Shown piece after piece: positions 43,205 through 57,858 of a stretch of 64,000 nt of DNA. Origin of the DNA: Symsagittifera roscoffensis (Eukaryota > Xenacoelomorpha > Acoela > Convolutidae). Every line of letters starts with the position of its first letter. Position 1 is the stretch's first letter. The position numbers and the translations under genes were made by a program. The notes under the pieces were generated by a model that saw only the letters and a program-made list of their open reading frames with translations, ran no database searches and was not told the DNA's origin. Location: contig NC_087070.1 of NCBI RefSeq assembly GCF_963678635.1, positions 41,235,831-41,299,830 of the forward strand, in the 5' to 3' direction.

Positions 43205-44840
43205 ATAGGTCAGTGACCTGCGGTGCATGGGTGTTATGGGCTTGATTCGTCAGCATTGGCCTGGGGGCCATTAGCTTCAAGACATGTGGCACTCGCAGAA
43301 AAAGAGCACCCGAAGGGTGCTCTTTTTCTGCTCGAATGTCTTGTGAAACGGTATCTGATGAACTTTGTAGGGTGTCACAAAAGCAACATGACAAAACGTT
43401 CTGCATCTGATCCGTAATGGTCAAAAAAGATTTATGGCACTTTCAATGACTGAAGCTACACCTGATCAGTCTCTAGAGAACTCTAAAACAAAGTAACTTA
43501 TATTTTTCAGTGACTCAGGAAGAGGACTGTTTCAACGAAAACAAGTTTTCGGAAACAGTCCTTATATTTTTCTTGGAGCTTATTTTCAAGTACGTGGGCT
43601 TTCAATTGTGAGTATTAGCTGAATTAGACTTGGAATTTGTCCCAAAAAAGTTAAGTTTGTCTCAAATTGATTAGAAGCAATAGTAAAAAAAACATTTTTT
43701 TTTTATTTGATAAAAATACTTGAGTCAGAAACGTGAAAAATCCCTTTTTTTCAAAAAGTCATAAGAAGTAGTTCAGTTTGCATTAAATTACCAAACTACA
43801 ATATATGAACCTGTTCAGATTGGTTTTCATGAACAAAGCCTTAAAATTTCCATATTTAGAGAAAAGGCAAAAAAACACCTTTTTGGTTAACTGAAAAAGG
43901 TAGATAAATCGGATAAAGTCGTCTTCAAACCTATAGGACCGAAAAATGATCTAATTGAGGTATATATGTAGTGTCCCTTGTAAGGTCACATGCAAAAAGG
44001 TGAAACAATTGGGGTGGCCACTTCAGAAAACAAGACTTTTTTTTCGGACTTTGTCCATTTTTTTGTAGTAAAGTAGTAGTAAGTTACCAGAGAAAAAAAG
44101 TTGTAAAAACCAAAATTTTTATCCAATTTTGACATTTAAATACTCTATACCTACTAAAATGACTATGGCAAGCTCAAATATGCCATCAAAACTCATTTTT
44201 TCTCACTTTTTAAAATTTTTGTTTTTTTGATATAAAATGTTGAGTCAGAAACGTGAAAAATCAGTTTTTTTCAAAAAGTCAAAATAAGTTGTTCCAATCA
44301 ATTTGTTTCACTGAAACACACTTTTTCAGCCTGTTCAGAATGGTTTTCATGTTTAAAGCTGAAACTTTACACATTTTGAGAAAACTGGAAAAAATATCTT
44401 TTTAGTTAAAAAAAACCATTTATTTTGTTGCATTTTTTGAAAAAACTCAAATTTTTAAGAAAAACAAATTTTCGCAAACTTACATAATTGGGCTCCTAAA
44501 ACAGTCTACTTTCATCCATTCTTCATCAAATTACCCCAATTTGTTAACCAAAATAGAGTTACTGAGCCATTTTTACCAAAAAACGTGGTTTTTCCCTGTT
44601 TTTCCCGATTTTTCCCACTATAAGTCAACGCATAACAAAATTTTGGGAAAACGGAGCAAAAGTGTATCCTTAGAATTGCATTTTAGGCCCGCATGCCAAT
44701 TTTTATCGAATTCTATCCCGACAATTTTGAGATCAGCACTTTTTCCGAGCAAATAGTCATACCGTTATAATTCTTTGGCCGTTCGGGGCCCCTACCCCAA
44801 ACTCACTAAACAAAGACGCCGAAGGCGGACGGCCACCTAG
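43205..44840 (+). repeat. Satellite unit 8, type A
   Basis: Hairpin 1 at 43304-43322 (GAA); hairpin 2 at 43523-43562. Shares GACTCAGGAAGAGG and GACATTTAAATACTC with unit 3. Confidence 0.95.
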
Positions 44841-46458
44841 ATAGGTCAGTGACCTGCGGTGCATGGGTGTTATGGGCTTGATTCGTCAGCATTGGCCTGG
44901 GGGCCATTAGCTTCAAGACATGTGGCACTCGCAGAAAAAGAGCACCCGAAGGGTGCTCTTTTTCTGCTCGAATGTCTTGTGAAACGGTATCTGATGAACT
45001 TTGTAGGGTGTCACAAAAGCAACATGACAAAACGTTCTGTATCTGATCAGTAATGGTCAAAAAAGATTTATGGCACTTTCAATGACTGAAGCTACACCTG
45101 ATCAGTCTCTAGAGAACTCTAAAACAAAGTAACGTATATTTTTCAGTGACTCATGAAGAGGACTGTTTCAACGAAAACAAGTTTTCGGAAACAGTCCTAA
45201 AATCTTTTTTCGAGCTCATTTTCAAGTAAATGGACTTTCAATTGTGACTAATAGTTGAATTGGACTTGGAATTCGTCCCAAACAAGTTAAGTTTGTCTCA
45301 ATTTGATTAGAAACAATAGAAAAAAAAAAAATAGTTGAGTCAGAAACGTTAAAAATCCCTTTGTGTCAAAAAGTCATCAAAAGTAGATCCATTTGGGTTA
45401 AATTACTAGGTTACAAAATTTGAACCTGTTCAGAATGGTTTTCATGACCAAAGCCGTAAAATTTCCATATTTAGAGAAAAGGCAAAAAAACACCTTTTTG
45501 GTTAACTGAAAAAGTTAGATAAATCGGTTAAAGTCGTCTTCAAACCTAAAGGACCGAAAACTGATCTAATTGAAGTATATATGTAGTGTCCCTTGTAAGG
45601 TCACATGCAAAAAATTGAAACACTTTTGGTGGCCACTTCAGAAAACAAGACTTTTTTTTCGGAATTTGGCCATTTTTATTTGTAGTAAAGAAGTAGTAAG
45701 TTACCAGAGAAAAAAAGTTGTAAAAACCAAATTTTTTATCCAATTTTGACAATTAAATACTCTATACCTACTAAAATGACTATGGCAAGCTCAAATATGC
45801 TATCAAAACTCATTTTTTCTCATTTTTTAAAATTTTTGTTTTTTTGATCTAAAATGTTGAGTCAGAAACATGAAAAATCAGTTTTTTTCAAAAAGTCAAA
45901 AAAAGTTGTGCCAATCAAATTGTTTCACCAAAGCACACTTTATGAACCTGTTCAGAATGGTTTTCATGTTTAAAGCCAAACTTTTACCCATTTTGAGAAA
46001 AGTGGAAAAAACACTTTTTTAGTAACAAAAAAACCATCAATTTTGTTGCAGTTTTTGAAAAAACTCGAATTTTTGAGAAAAAACAATTTTCCCAAACCTA
46101 CACAATTGGGCTCACAAAACAGTCTTCTTCCATCCATTCTTCATCAAAGTACCCCAATTTGTTAACCAAAATAGAGTTACTGAGCCATTTTTACCAAAAA
46201 ACGTGGTTTTTCCCTGTTTTTCCCCATTTTTCCCACTATAAGTCAACGCATAACAAAATTTTGGGAAAACGGAGCAAAAGTGTATCCTTAGAATTGCATT
46301 TTAGGCCCGCATGCCAATTTTTATCGAATTCTATCCCGACAATTTTGAGATCAGCACTTTTTCCGAGCAAATAGTCATACCGTTATAATTCTTTGGCCGT
46401 TCGGGGCCCCTACCCCAAACTCACTAAACAAAGACGCCGAAGGCGGACGGCCACCTAG
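44841..46458 (+). repeat. Satellite unit 9, type A
   Basis: Hairpin 1 at 44940-44958 (GAA); hairpin 2 at 45159-45198. A short deletion removes the usual TTTTATTTGATAAA stretch near 45330; it is the most diverged A unit. Confidence 0.95.
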
Positions 46459-48107
46459 GTCAATCTTTTACCTGCGGTGCATCGGTGTTTGCGGGTGTAA
46501 GTTTTGAAGTGTGGCCTGGGGGCCATTGGCTTCAAGGCATGTGGCACTCGCAGAAAAAGAGCACCCGAAGGGTGCTCTTTTCTGCTCGAAAACTCTAGGT
46601 CAATTAATTTTTTCTTAACCTTCACATTTTGTCAAACATTTTTTGACTTTTCCTTCTTCATTACTCACTGAGACTATTAACCATGATCGCTAACTTGCAT
46701 TGCTGGCTGATTATAATGACAAGTCACTCTGCGCCTTGATCAGTTAACAATGCAAAACATTGTGATTCTTGAAGAAGACTGTTTCGACGAAAACAAGTTT
46801 TCGGAAACAGTCCTGTTAACTTATTTTTGATCTCGTTTTTAAATTTATCGACTTTTAGTTGTTTTCAGTAGGCTATTGGACCTGAATTAGGTCCTAAAAG
46901 TTAATTTTGTCTCGAAATGATTAGAAGCAAAAGAAAAAAAAACATTTTTTTTTATTTGATAAATATAGTTGAAATAGAAACGTGAAAAATCTCTTTTTTT
47001 CAAAAGTCATCAAAAATAGTTCCAATTGAATTGAATCACTAGGCTACAATGTATGAACCTGTTCAGAATGGTTTTCAAAACCAAAGCCGTAAAATTTCCA
47101 TATTTGGAGAAAAGTAAAAAAAAACACGTTTTTGGTTAACTCATAAAGGTAGATAAATCGGGTAAAGTCGTCTTTAAACATAAAGGATCAAAAAATGAAT
47201 TAATTAGGGCATACATGTAGTGTCCTTGTAAGGCCGCTTGCAAAAAATTACAACAATTGTGGTAGCCACTTCCGAAAACAAGTCTTTTTTTTCGAAATTT
47301 AGCCAGTTTTATTTGTAGTAAAGTAGTAAAAAGCTACCCGAGAAAAAAAAGTTGTAAAAACCAAAATTTTCATCCAATTTTGACAATTAAATACTCTAAA
47401 CCTACTAAAATGACTATGGCAAGCTCGAATATGCTATCAAAACTCATTTTTTCTCACTTTTTAAAATTTTTGTTTTTTTGATATAAAATGTTGAGTCAGA
47501 AACATGAAAAACCAATTTTTCTCAAAAAGTCAAAAAAAGTTGTTCCAATCAAATTGTTTCAATAGGCCACGCTTTGTGGACTTGCTTAGAAGTGTTAGCA
47601 TGATCAAAGCCATAAAATTTCCATATTTAGAGAAAAGACGAAAAAAACACCTTTTTGGTTAATTTTTCCAAAAAAATGACCAAAAAATTAGGAGACGGTC
47701 CTGAAAAAAAAAAAATTTTAAAAATAAAGTAATTCTAATTTCTACACAATTAGACTCCCTAAACAGTCTTCTTTCATCCAATACTAAACAATCTATCCCA
47801 TTTTTTGGACCCAAATTGAGTTATTGAGTCATTTTAACCAAAAATCGTGTTTCGTTTTTCCGTTTTTGCCCCCCATTTCCCGCCATAAGTCAACATATAG
47901 AGTTTTTCTGGCCAAACGGCGTGCAATCGTATCCTTAGAATTGCATTTTGTAGCCGCATGCCAATTTTAAAGAAATTCTGACGAAACGTTTTCGAGATCA
48001 GCCCCGATTCCGCCGACAGGGGTATAAGGTTATAAGAAACGAGAACCGGCAGGGACCCTACCCTTGCCTCGCCGTATCTCTGACGCCGAAGCGCGACGAC
48101 CACCTAG
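46459..48107 (+). repeat. Satellite unit 10, type E
   Basis: Hairpin 1 at 46559-46577 (GAA); hairpin 2 at 46785-46824, with the same AAGACTGTTTCG arm variant as unit 0. Confidence 0.95.
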
Positions 48108-49745
48108 ATAGGTCAGTGACCTGCGGTGCATGGGTGTTAAGGGCTTGATTCGTCAGCAATGGCCTGGGGGCCATTAGCTTCAAGGCATGTGGCACTCGCA
48201 GAAAAAGAGCACCCGAAGGGTGCTCTTTTTCTGCTCGAATGTCTTTTGAAACGGTATCTGATGAACTTTGTAGGGTGTCACAAAAGCAACGTGACAAAAC
48301 TTTCTGTATCTGATAAGCAATGGTCAAAAAACATTTTTGTAACTTTCAATGACTGAAGCTACACCTGATCAGTCTCTAGAGAACTCTAAAACAAAGTAAC
48401 TTATTTTTTTCAGTGACTCATGAAGAGGACTGTTTCAACGAAAACAAGTTTTCGGAAACAGTCCTTATATTTTTCTTGGAGCTCATTTTCAAGTACGTGG
48501 ACTTTCAATTGTGACTAATAGCCGAATTGGACTTGGAATTTGTCCCAAAAAAGTTAAGTTTGTCTCAAATTGATTAGAAGCAATAGAAAAAAAAAACATT
48601 TTTTTTATTTGATAAAAATACTTGAGTCAGAAACGTGAAAAATCCCTTTTTTTTCAAAAAGTCATAAGAAGTAGTTTAATTTGCATTAAATCACTAAACT
48701 ACAATATATGAACCTGTTCAGATTGGTTTTCATGAACAAAGCCGTAAAATTTCCATATTTAGAGAAAAGGCAAAAAAACACATTTTTGGTTAACTGAAAA
48801 AGGTAGATAAATCGGGTAAAGTCGTCTTCAAACCTATAGGACCGAAAAGTGATCTAAGTGAGGTATATATGTAGTGTCCCTTGTAAGGTCACATGCAAAA
48901 AAGTGAAACAATTGTGGTGGCCACTTCAGAAAACAAGACTTTTTTCGGACTTTGGCCATTTTTATTTGTAGTAAAGTAGTAGTAAGTTACCAGAGAAAAA
49001 AAAGTTGTAAAAACCAATATTTTTATCCAATTTTGACAATTAAATACTCTATACCTACTAAAATGACTATGGCAAGCTCAAATATGCCATCAAAACTCAT
49101 TTTTTCTCACTTTTTAAAATTTTTGTTTTTTTGATATAAAATGTTGAGTCAGAAACGTGAAAAATCATTTTTTTTGAAAAAGTCAAAAAAAGTTGTTCCA
49201 ATCAATTTGTTTCACTAAAACACACTTTCCTAACCTGTTCAGAATGGTTTTCATGTTTAAAGCTGAAACTTTACACATTTTGAGAAAAGTGGAAAAAATA
49301 ACTTTTTAGTTACAAAAAAACAATCAATTTTGTTGCAGTTTTTGAAAAAAATCAAATTTTTAAGAAAAACAAATTTTCCCAAACCTACATAATTGGGCTC
49401 CTAAATCAGTCTACTTTCATCCATTCTTCATCAAAATACCCCAATTTGTTAACCAAAATAGAGTTACTGAGCCATTTTTACCAAAAAACGTGGTTTTTCC
49501 CTGTTTTTCCCCATTTTTCCCACTATAAGTCAACGCATAACAAAATTTTGGGAAAACGGAGCAAAAGTGTATCCTTAGAATTGCATTTTAGGCCCGCATG
49601 CCAATTTTTATCGATTTCTATCCCGACAATTTTGAGATCAGCACTTTTTCCGAGCAAATAGTCATACCGTTATAATTCTTTGGCCGTTCGGGGCCCCTAC
49701 CCCAAACTCACTAAACAAAGACGCCGAAGGCGGACGGCCACCTAG
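48108..49745 (+). repeat. Satellite unit 11, type A
   Basis: Hairpin 1 at 48207-48225 (GAA); hairpin 2 at 48426-48465. A-type with its own variants (GTGTTAAGGGCTTG, CAGCAATGG). Confidence 0.95.
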
Positions 49746-51363
49746 GGGGCAGGGTTGTGTGGTATATTCTCTACTTTAGTTATTTGCATTGCGTGGGGAA
49801 GAATACGAACAGCGCTCAACGCACTCGCAGAAAGGGCACCCTGCGGGTGCTCTTTTTGCTCGAGAACTGTAAGTCGATTTAAATTATTCAATTTACATAT
49901 TTTGTCCTAAATTTAACTTTTTTTTTACTAGTTGATCTCAGTTAAACTCTCATGATACCTCAAATTGTATTCCTGGATGGGCATTTTTATAAGTCACTCT
50001 GTGGCTCGATCAGTTGACAACCAAATACATTTTGATTTACGAAATGAACTGTTTCAACGAAAACAAGTTTTCGGAAACAGTCCAAATTTGTAGTTATGAT
50101 CCCAAACATAAACAAAGAAAAATCTAATGCGTTGGTTAAACTAACAGAGCCCAGCTTATTTCTTTGTGCTTATCGACTGTTCAAACACATAACAACTATG
50201 TTAAAAACTAAGTTATTAAAAATAAAACAAAACAAATTATCGAGAAAGAAATGAAAGTTTATCAACAAAATATGCAAAAAATTCAATAATTCTTTTTTTA
50301 TTAGTCATGAAAACCTCAGATTCAAAAATCTGATACTTGAGAGGCCCGTTTTGACGCGTTACTACAGTTTAGGCACGTTTTGAGTTCGCAGCCCACAATG
50401 ATCGATTAACTTTGATGTTTGTTTTACAAACACGATTTTTTTACCACAATCAAACTTTCATTACTCTTGAACGACTTGAGTAGAATAGATGATTTTTTTT
50501 GCATAAGAACTAACTTGTCAAGGGTTTTTGAGATACATATTAAATGTATCCAGTTAAATAATAATTTTTTGGCTAATTTTTGAAAAAACTTAAAAAAGTT
50601 GAAAAAACAATATTTTTTCAGATTTGGCGACCAAAAAGTGCCTTCTATGATGGATCAGCAAAAAAATTGTTCTGAGGCTATAAGTATGGCTCATTGGGGT
50701 ATATAAAATAGCTAATTGTTTATAATAAAAAAGTTTAGAAGAACTCTGATTTTTTGAAAAAATTAGAAAAAAACGTGAAAAAATCAGTTTTTGGCGGGAA
50801 AATTCTCAAAAAAGTAAAAACCAAGTTTTCGCTCTCCTTACTCCAATAAACTAATTCGGCCACGACAATCATTTTTTGTCATCAGTAAAAATGTCGAGAA
50901 ACGACCGGAACATAGACTTTTCCGAAATTTGACAAAAAAGTTCGCCAAAAAACATCAAAAATCTCGAAAAAATTGCAGAAAAAATTTTGCCAAAAAATAC
51001 ACCATTCGACTCCCTCAACTGTGCTAGTGTCCAAAAAAAACATCACTTTTTCGCATTTTCTCAACCAAAATTGAGTTATTGGGGCATTTTTGAAAAAAAT
51101 CGTGATTTCGACCAAAAAAAACGCCCCTTTTTCCCCAAAAAGTGCAACTCATAACATTATTTCGGAAAAACGCCTTCCCAAGTTATATCTTAGAATTTTG
51201 TCCTCTACCTACATGCAAAGTTTGAAGAAATTCTATACTGCCGTTTTCGAGAACTTGAATAATTTTTTTATTTTCCTAATTAGGTATTTTTTCTAGTTGA
51301 CCGGCAAGGAAACCCTACCCTTGCCTAAAGGATTCACAAAGCCGGACCGCGACGACCACCTAG
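49746..51363 (+). repeat. Satellite unit 12, type C
   Basis: Header GGGCAGGGTTGTGTGG. Hairpin 1 at 49834-49852 (loop TGC; GGGCACCC arm gives a G.T pair); hairpin 2 at 50045-50084. The last 360 or so bases almost match unit 17, but the rest is clearly more diverged. Confidence 0.95.
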
Positions 51364-53015
51364 CACCCTCTTTGACCTGCGGTGCGTTAGTGTTTGCGGA
51401 TGTAAGTTTTGAAGTTTGGCCTGGGGGCCATTGGCTTCAAGGCATGTGGCACTCGCAGAAAAAGAGCACCCGAAGGGTGCTCTTTTCTGCTCGAAAACTG
51501 TAAGTCAATTAATATTTTCTTAACCTCCACATTTTGTTTAACATTTTATAATCTTTCCTTCTTCATTTCTCATTGAGACTATTAGCCATGAACGCTAACT
51601 TGCATTGCTGGCTGATTATAATGACAAGTCACTCTGCGCCTTGATCAGTTAACAATGCAAAACATTGTGATTCTTGAAGAGGACTGTTTCAACAAAAACA
51701 AGTTTTCGGAAACAGTCCTGTTAACTTATTTTTGATCTCGTTTTTAAGTTTATCGACTTTTAGTTGTTTTAAGTAGGCTATTTGGACCTGAATTAGGTCC
51801 TAAAAGCTTAATTTTGTCTCAAAATGATTAGAAGCAATAGAAAAAAAAAACATATTTTTTATTTGATAAAAATAGTTGAAATAGAAACGTGAAAAATCTC
51901 TTTTTTTTTCAAAATTCATCAAATGTAATTCCAATTGAATTGAATTACTAGGCTACAATTTTTGAACCTGTTCAGAATGGCTTTCAAGACCAAAGCCGTA
52001 AATTTCCATATTTAGAGAAAAGTAAAAAAAACACGTTTTTGGTTAACTCAAAAAGGTAGATAAATCGGGTAAAGTCGTCTTTAAACCTATAGGATCCAAA
52101 AATGAATTAATTAGGGCATACATGTAGTGTCCTTGTAAGGTCGCTTGCAAAAAATTACAACAATTGTGGTAGCCACTTCCGAAAACAAGTCTTTTCTTTT
52201 CGAAATTTGGCCAGTTTTATTTGTAGTAAAGTAGTAAAAAGCTACCAGAGAAAAAAAAGTTGTAAAAACCAAAATTTTCATCCAATTTTGACAATTAAAT
52301 ACTCTAAACCTACTAAAATGACTATGGCAAGCTCGAATATGCTATCAAAACTCATTTTTTCTCACTTTTTAAAATTTTCGATTTTTTGATACAAAATGTT
52401 GAGTCAGAAACGTGAAAAATCAGTTTTTATCAAAAAGTTAAAAAAAGTTGTTCCAATCAAATTGTATCAATAGGCCACGCTCTGTGGACTTGTTTAGAAG
52501 TGTTAGCATGATCAAAGCCATAAAATTTCCATATTTAGAGAAAAGGCGAAAAAAACACCTTTTTGGTTAATTTTTCCAAAAAAATGACCAAAAAATTAGG
52601 AGACGGTCCTGAAAAAAAAAAAATTTTAAAAATAAAGTAATTCTAATTTCTATATAGTTAGGCTCCCTAAACAGTCTTCTTTCATTCAATACTAAACAAT
52701 CTATCCCATTTTTTGGACTCAAATTGAGTTATTGAGTCATTTTAACCAAAAATCGTGTTTTGTTTTTCCGTTTTTGCCCCCCATTTCCCGCCATAAGTCA
52801 ACATATAGAGTTTTTCTGGCCAAACGGCGTCCAATCGTATCCTTAGAATTGCATTTTGTAGCCGCATGCCAATTTTAAAGAAATTCTGACGAAACGTTTT
52901 GGAGATCAGCCCCGATTCCGCCGACAGGGGTATAAGGTTATAAGAAACGAGAACCGGCAGGGACCCTACCCTTGCCTCGCCGTATCTCTGACGCCGAAGC
53001 GCGACGACCACCTAG
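51364..53015 (+). repeat. Satellite unit 13, type E
   Basis: Hairpin 1 at 51464-51482 (GAA); hairpin 2 at 51680-51719. Closest to unit 5. Confidence 0.95.
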
Positions 53016-54652
53016 ATAGGTCAGTGACCTGCGGTGCATGGGTGTTATGGGCTTGATTCGTCAGCATTGGCCTGGGGGCCATTAGCTTCAAGACATGTGG
53101 CACTCGCAGAAAAAGAGCACCCGAAGGGTGCTCTTTTTCTGCTCGAATGTCTTGTGAAACGGTATCTGATGAACTTTGTAGGGTGTTTTAAAAGCTACAT
53201 GACAAAACTTTCTGTATCTGATCAGTAATGGTCAAAAAAGATTTATGACACTTTCAATGACTGAAGCTACACCTGATCAGTCTCTAGAGAACTCTAAAAC
53301 AAAGTAACTTATATTTTTCAGTGACTCATGAAGAGGACTGTTTCAACGAAAACAAGTTTTCGGAAACAGTCCTAATGTTTTTCTTGGAGCTCAATTTTAA
53401 GTACGTGGACTTTCAATTGTGACTAATCGTTGAATTAGACTTGGAATTTGTCCCAAAAAGTTAAGTTTGTCTCAAATTGAGTAGAAGCAATAGAAAAAAA
53501 AACTTCTTTTTATTTGATAAAACCACTTAGTCAGAAACGTGAAAAATTCCTTTTTTTTTTCAAAAAGTCATAAGAAGTAGTTCAATTTGCATTAAATCAC
53601 TAAACTAGAGTAATTGAACCTGTTCAGATTGGTTTTCACGAACAAAGCCGTAAAATTTCCATATTTAGAGAAAAGGCAAAAAAACACCTTTTTGGTTAAC
53701 TGAAAAAGGTAGATAAATCGGATAAAGTCGTCTTCAAACCTATAGGACCGAAAAATGATCTAATTGAGGTATATATGTAGTGTCCCTTGTAAGGTCACAT
53801 GCAAAAAGGTGAAACAATTGGGGCGGCCACTTCAGAAAACCAGACTTTTTTTCGGACTTTGGCCATTTTTATTTGTAGTAAAGTAGTAGTAAGTTACCAG
53901 AGAAAAAAAAATTGTAAAAACCAAAATTTTTATCCAATTTTGACAATTAAATACTCTATACCTACTAAAATGGCTATGGTAAGCTCATATATGCCATCAA
54001 AACTCATTTTTTCTCACTTTTAAAATTTTTTTTTTTTTTTATATAAAATGTTGAGTCAGAAACGTGAAAAATCAGTTTTTTTCAAAAAGTCAAAAAAAGT
54101 TGTTCCAATCAATTTGTTTCACTAAAACACAATTTCTCAGCCTGTTCAGAATGGTTTTCAGGTTTAAAGCTGAAACTTTACACATTTTGAGAAAAGTGGA
54201 AAAAATAACTTTTTAGTTACAAAAAAACCATCATTTTTGTTGCATTTTTTGAAAAAACTCAAATTTTTAAGAAAAACAAATTTTCTTTAACCTACATAAT
54301 TGGGCTCCTAAAACAGTTTACTTTCATCCATTCTTCATCAAATTACCCCAATTTGCTAACCAAAATAGAGTTACTGAGCCATTTTTACCAAAAAACGTGG
54401 TTTTTCCCTGTTTTTCCCCATTTTTCCCACTATAAGTCAACGCATAACAAAATTTTGGGAAAACGGAGCAAAAGTGTATCCTTAGAAATGCATTTTAGGC
54501 CCGCATGCCAATTTTTATCGAATTCTATCCCGACAATTTTGAGATCAGCACTTTTTCCGAGCAAATAGTCATACCGTTATAATTCTTTGGCCGTTCGGGG
54601 CCCCTACCCCAAACTCACTAAACAAAGACGCCGAAGGCGGACGGCCACCTAG
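53016..54652 (+). repeat. Satellite unit 14, type A
   Basis: Hairpin 1 at 53115-53133 (GAA); hairpin 2 at 53334-53373. A-type with private changes (AGGGTGTTTTAAAAGCTAC). Confidence 0.95.
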
Positions 54653-56275
54653 TTGTCACTGTGGCCCCGCTTTTTTAGTGACTTTTGACGAGTGGGTTCC
54701 GCGGGGGGCGGAGCAGGGGAACGCTTAACGCACTCGCAAAAGGAGCACCCTTCGGGTGCTCTTTTTTGCTCGAAAGTTTTCTGAAACGGTATCTGATGAA
54801 CTTTGTAAGGTGTCACAAAAGCAACAACACAAAACATTCTGTATGTGATTAGAAAAGATCGAAAAAGATTCCTCATACTTTCAATGACTGAATCTACACC
54901 TGATCAGTCTCTAGAGAACTCTAAACCAAAGTAACTTATGTTTTTCAGTGATTCATGAAGAGGACCGTTCCAACGAAAACAAGTTTTCGGAAACAGTCCT
55001 CATATTTTTTTTCGAAGCCATTGTCAAGTACGTGGACTTTCAATTGTGACTAATAGCTGAATTGGACTTGGAATTTGTCCCAAAGAGGTTAAGTTTGTCT
55101 CAAAATGATTAGAAGCAAAAGAAAAAAAAAAAATTTTATTTGGAAAAAAAAGTTGAGACAGAAACGTGAAAAAACCCATTTTTCAAAAGTCATTAAAAGT
55201 AGCTCCAATTGGCTTAAATCACTAGACTACAATATATGAACCTGTTCAGAATGGTTTTCAAGACCAAAGCCGTAAAATTTCCATATTTAGAGAAAAGGCA
55301 AAAAAAACAACTTTTTGGTTAACTCAAAAAGGTAGATAAATCGGGTAAAGTCGTCTTCAAACCTATAGGATTGAGCAGTGATCTAAATAGGGTGTATATG
55401 TAGTGTCCTTGTTAGGTCGCATGCAAAAAACTAGAACAGTTTTGTTGGCCACTTCCGAAATTAAGACTTTTTTTTCGAAATTTGGCCATTTTTTTTTGTA
55501 GTAAAATAGTAGTAAAATAGCCGAGAAAAAAAATTGTAAAAACCATAATTTTTATTCAATTTTGACGTTTAAATACTCTATACCTACTAAAATGTCTATG
55601 GCAAGCTCAAATAAGCCATCAAAATTCATTTTTTCTCACTTTTTAAAATTTTTGTTTTTTTGATATACAATGTTGAGTCAGAAACGTAAAAAATCAATTT
55701 TTTTCAAAAAGCAAAATAAAGTGTTCCAATCAATTTGTTTCACTAAAACACACTTTATGAACCTGTTCAGAATGTTTTTTTGGGTTAGAGCCGAAAATTC
55801 ACCCATTTTGAGAAAAGTGGAAAAAACACCTTTTTAGTTACAAAAAAACCATCATTTTTGTTGCAGTTTTTGAAAAAACTCAAATTTTTGAGAGAAAAAT
55901 TTTTTCTCAAACTTTTATAATTGGGCTCCCCAAACAGTCTACTTTCATCCATTTCTTGTCAATATACCCCATTTTTCGAACCAAAACAGAGTTAATAGGT
56001 GATTTTTATCGAAAAACGTGTTTTTTACCATTTTTGCCCCCCATTTCCCTCTATAAGTCAACACATAACAAAATTTTGGCAAAACGGGGCAAAAGTGTAT
56101 CCTTAGAATTTCAATACGGGGCTGCATGCAAAAAATTAGGGAATTCTGACCTCCAGTTTTCGAGAACACGACTTATTCTGCACGAAAGGTAATATAGGTA
56201 AATGTTCTTTCGAACCGACGGGGCCCCTTCCCCTGTCTCTACTGAACGCCAAAGCCGGACGCGGCGGCCACCTAG
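54653..56275 (+). repeat. Satellite unit 15, type B
   Basis: Hairpin 1 at 54743-54761 (TTC); hairpin 2 at 54961-55000. Its header (CGCTTTTTTAGTGACTTTTG) is shared with unit 16. Confidence 0.95.
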
Positions 56276-57858
56276 TTGTCACTGTGGCCCCGCTTTTTTA
56301 GTGACTTTTGACGAGTAGGTTCCGCTGGGGGCGGAGCAGGGGAACGCTAAACGCACTCGCAAAAAAGACTACCCTCGGGTGCTCTTTTTTTGCTCGAAAG
56401 TCTTGTGAAACGATTTGGAACTGTAAGTATTGGAAGCAGTTACACACAAAACTTTATGCATATTTGTGATCATAGTCACAAGTGGTTTTGGACAGCTTCT
56501 ATAACTCAATCTTGACATGATCTATTTCTAAAATGGCCAAAATAAAGTGATTTTACGTTTTTCAATGATTCTTGAAGAGGACTGTCTCAACGAAAACAAG
56601 TTTTCGGAAACAGTCCTGGTAACTTATTTTTGATCTCGTTTTCGAGTCTATCGACTTTCAGTCGTAATCAGTAGGCTAACAGGACCTATATTAGGTATTA
56701 AAAAGATTGAGTTTGTACCAAAAACATCAAAAGCAAGAGATACAAAAACATGAAAAAAGTTCAAAAAATTTAAAAAATTTGAAAAAATTTTCCAAAAAAC
56801 TTGATTTTTCGTTTTGTCATAAAATAACAAAAAACTGACGTAAAATGAACTTTCAATAGCCCATTTTGACTAATTTTTACGATTCAAGCACATTTTAACT
56901 TAATAACAACATTAAAAAAACCACTGGAAAGGGTGTTTTTCAGCAAACGCCCTTTTTGACCACACCTACGAAATTCATAACTTTTTATCTAACAAATATA
57001 GAGACCTCGGGTTTTTTGCATTGTAATGGGCATACTGAAGACTACCTCTCGCGTGCTGAAACGAACAATTTTTTTCTTTAATTTTTCCCGCAATTTCGAA
57101 ATAGGGCGGTTTTTGGCAATTTTTGGTCCTTTTTAGTCAAAAAAGTCAAATTTACAGACATCTGTCAAAAAAACTGTTATCACATGATAAAAGCAGCTGG
57201 CCACTGCAAATCAAATAATGTCCTGAGTGAGACAAAAATTGCCCTCTAATTGTCCGTGGGGGGAGGAAATTGAAAATTTTTATTTTTGGCGGGAAAATTT
57301 GAAATTTTTAAAAAGAAAATTTACTCCACAGACAACGGTTTTAAACTAATGTTGGCATGGCACACAATTTTTTGCTTCATAACTAGGGTCGATTTCTGCC
57401 GGGAACATTGATTTTTCAAAAAAATGACCAAAATTTTTGTTGCATTTTTTCAAAAAAATCAAAATTTTGAGAGAAAAAAAGTTTAAAAATCCTACATATT
57501 TAAGCTCCCCAAACTGTCTACTTTCATCCATTCCCTATCAATATAACCCATTTTCTCAACCAAAATCGAGTTATGGGGCCAAAAAGTCAAAAAACGTGAA
57601 AAAACGACATTTCACGCCCATTTTCGCCCCAAAAGTACCACACATAATGTTTTTTCGGAAAAACGTCACAAGAGTTTTCGCCTTATCTCAAAAAGTTTCA
57701 GGGGAGTTGGCAAAATTTCAGAGAGATCTGACCTACAGTTTTTGAGAACTTGACTTTTTCTGCAAGAAAAGAATAAAAGGTAAATGTTCCTTCGAACCGA
57801 CGGGGCCCCCTTCCCCTGTCTCTACTGAACGCCGAAGCCGGATGCGGCGGCCACCTAG
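56276..57858 (+). repeat. Satellite unit 16, type B'
   Basis: Shortest unit (1,583 bp). B header, but the body after hairpin 1 differs (CGATTTGGAACTGTAAG), as in unit 20. Hairpin 1 at 56367-56384 is the only decayed one (GACTACCC-TC-GGGTGCTC); hairpin 2 at 56578-56617. Confidence 0.93.
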
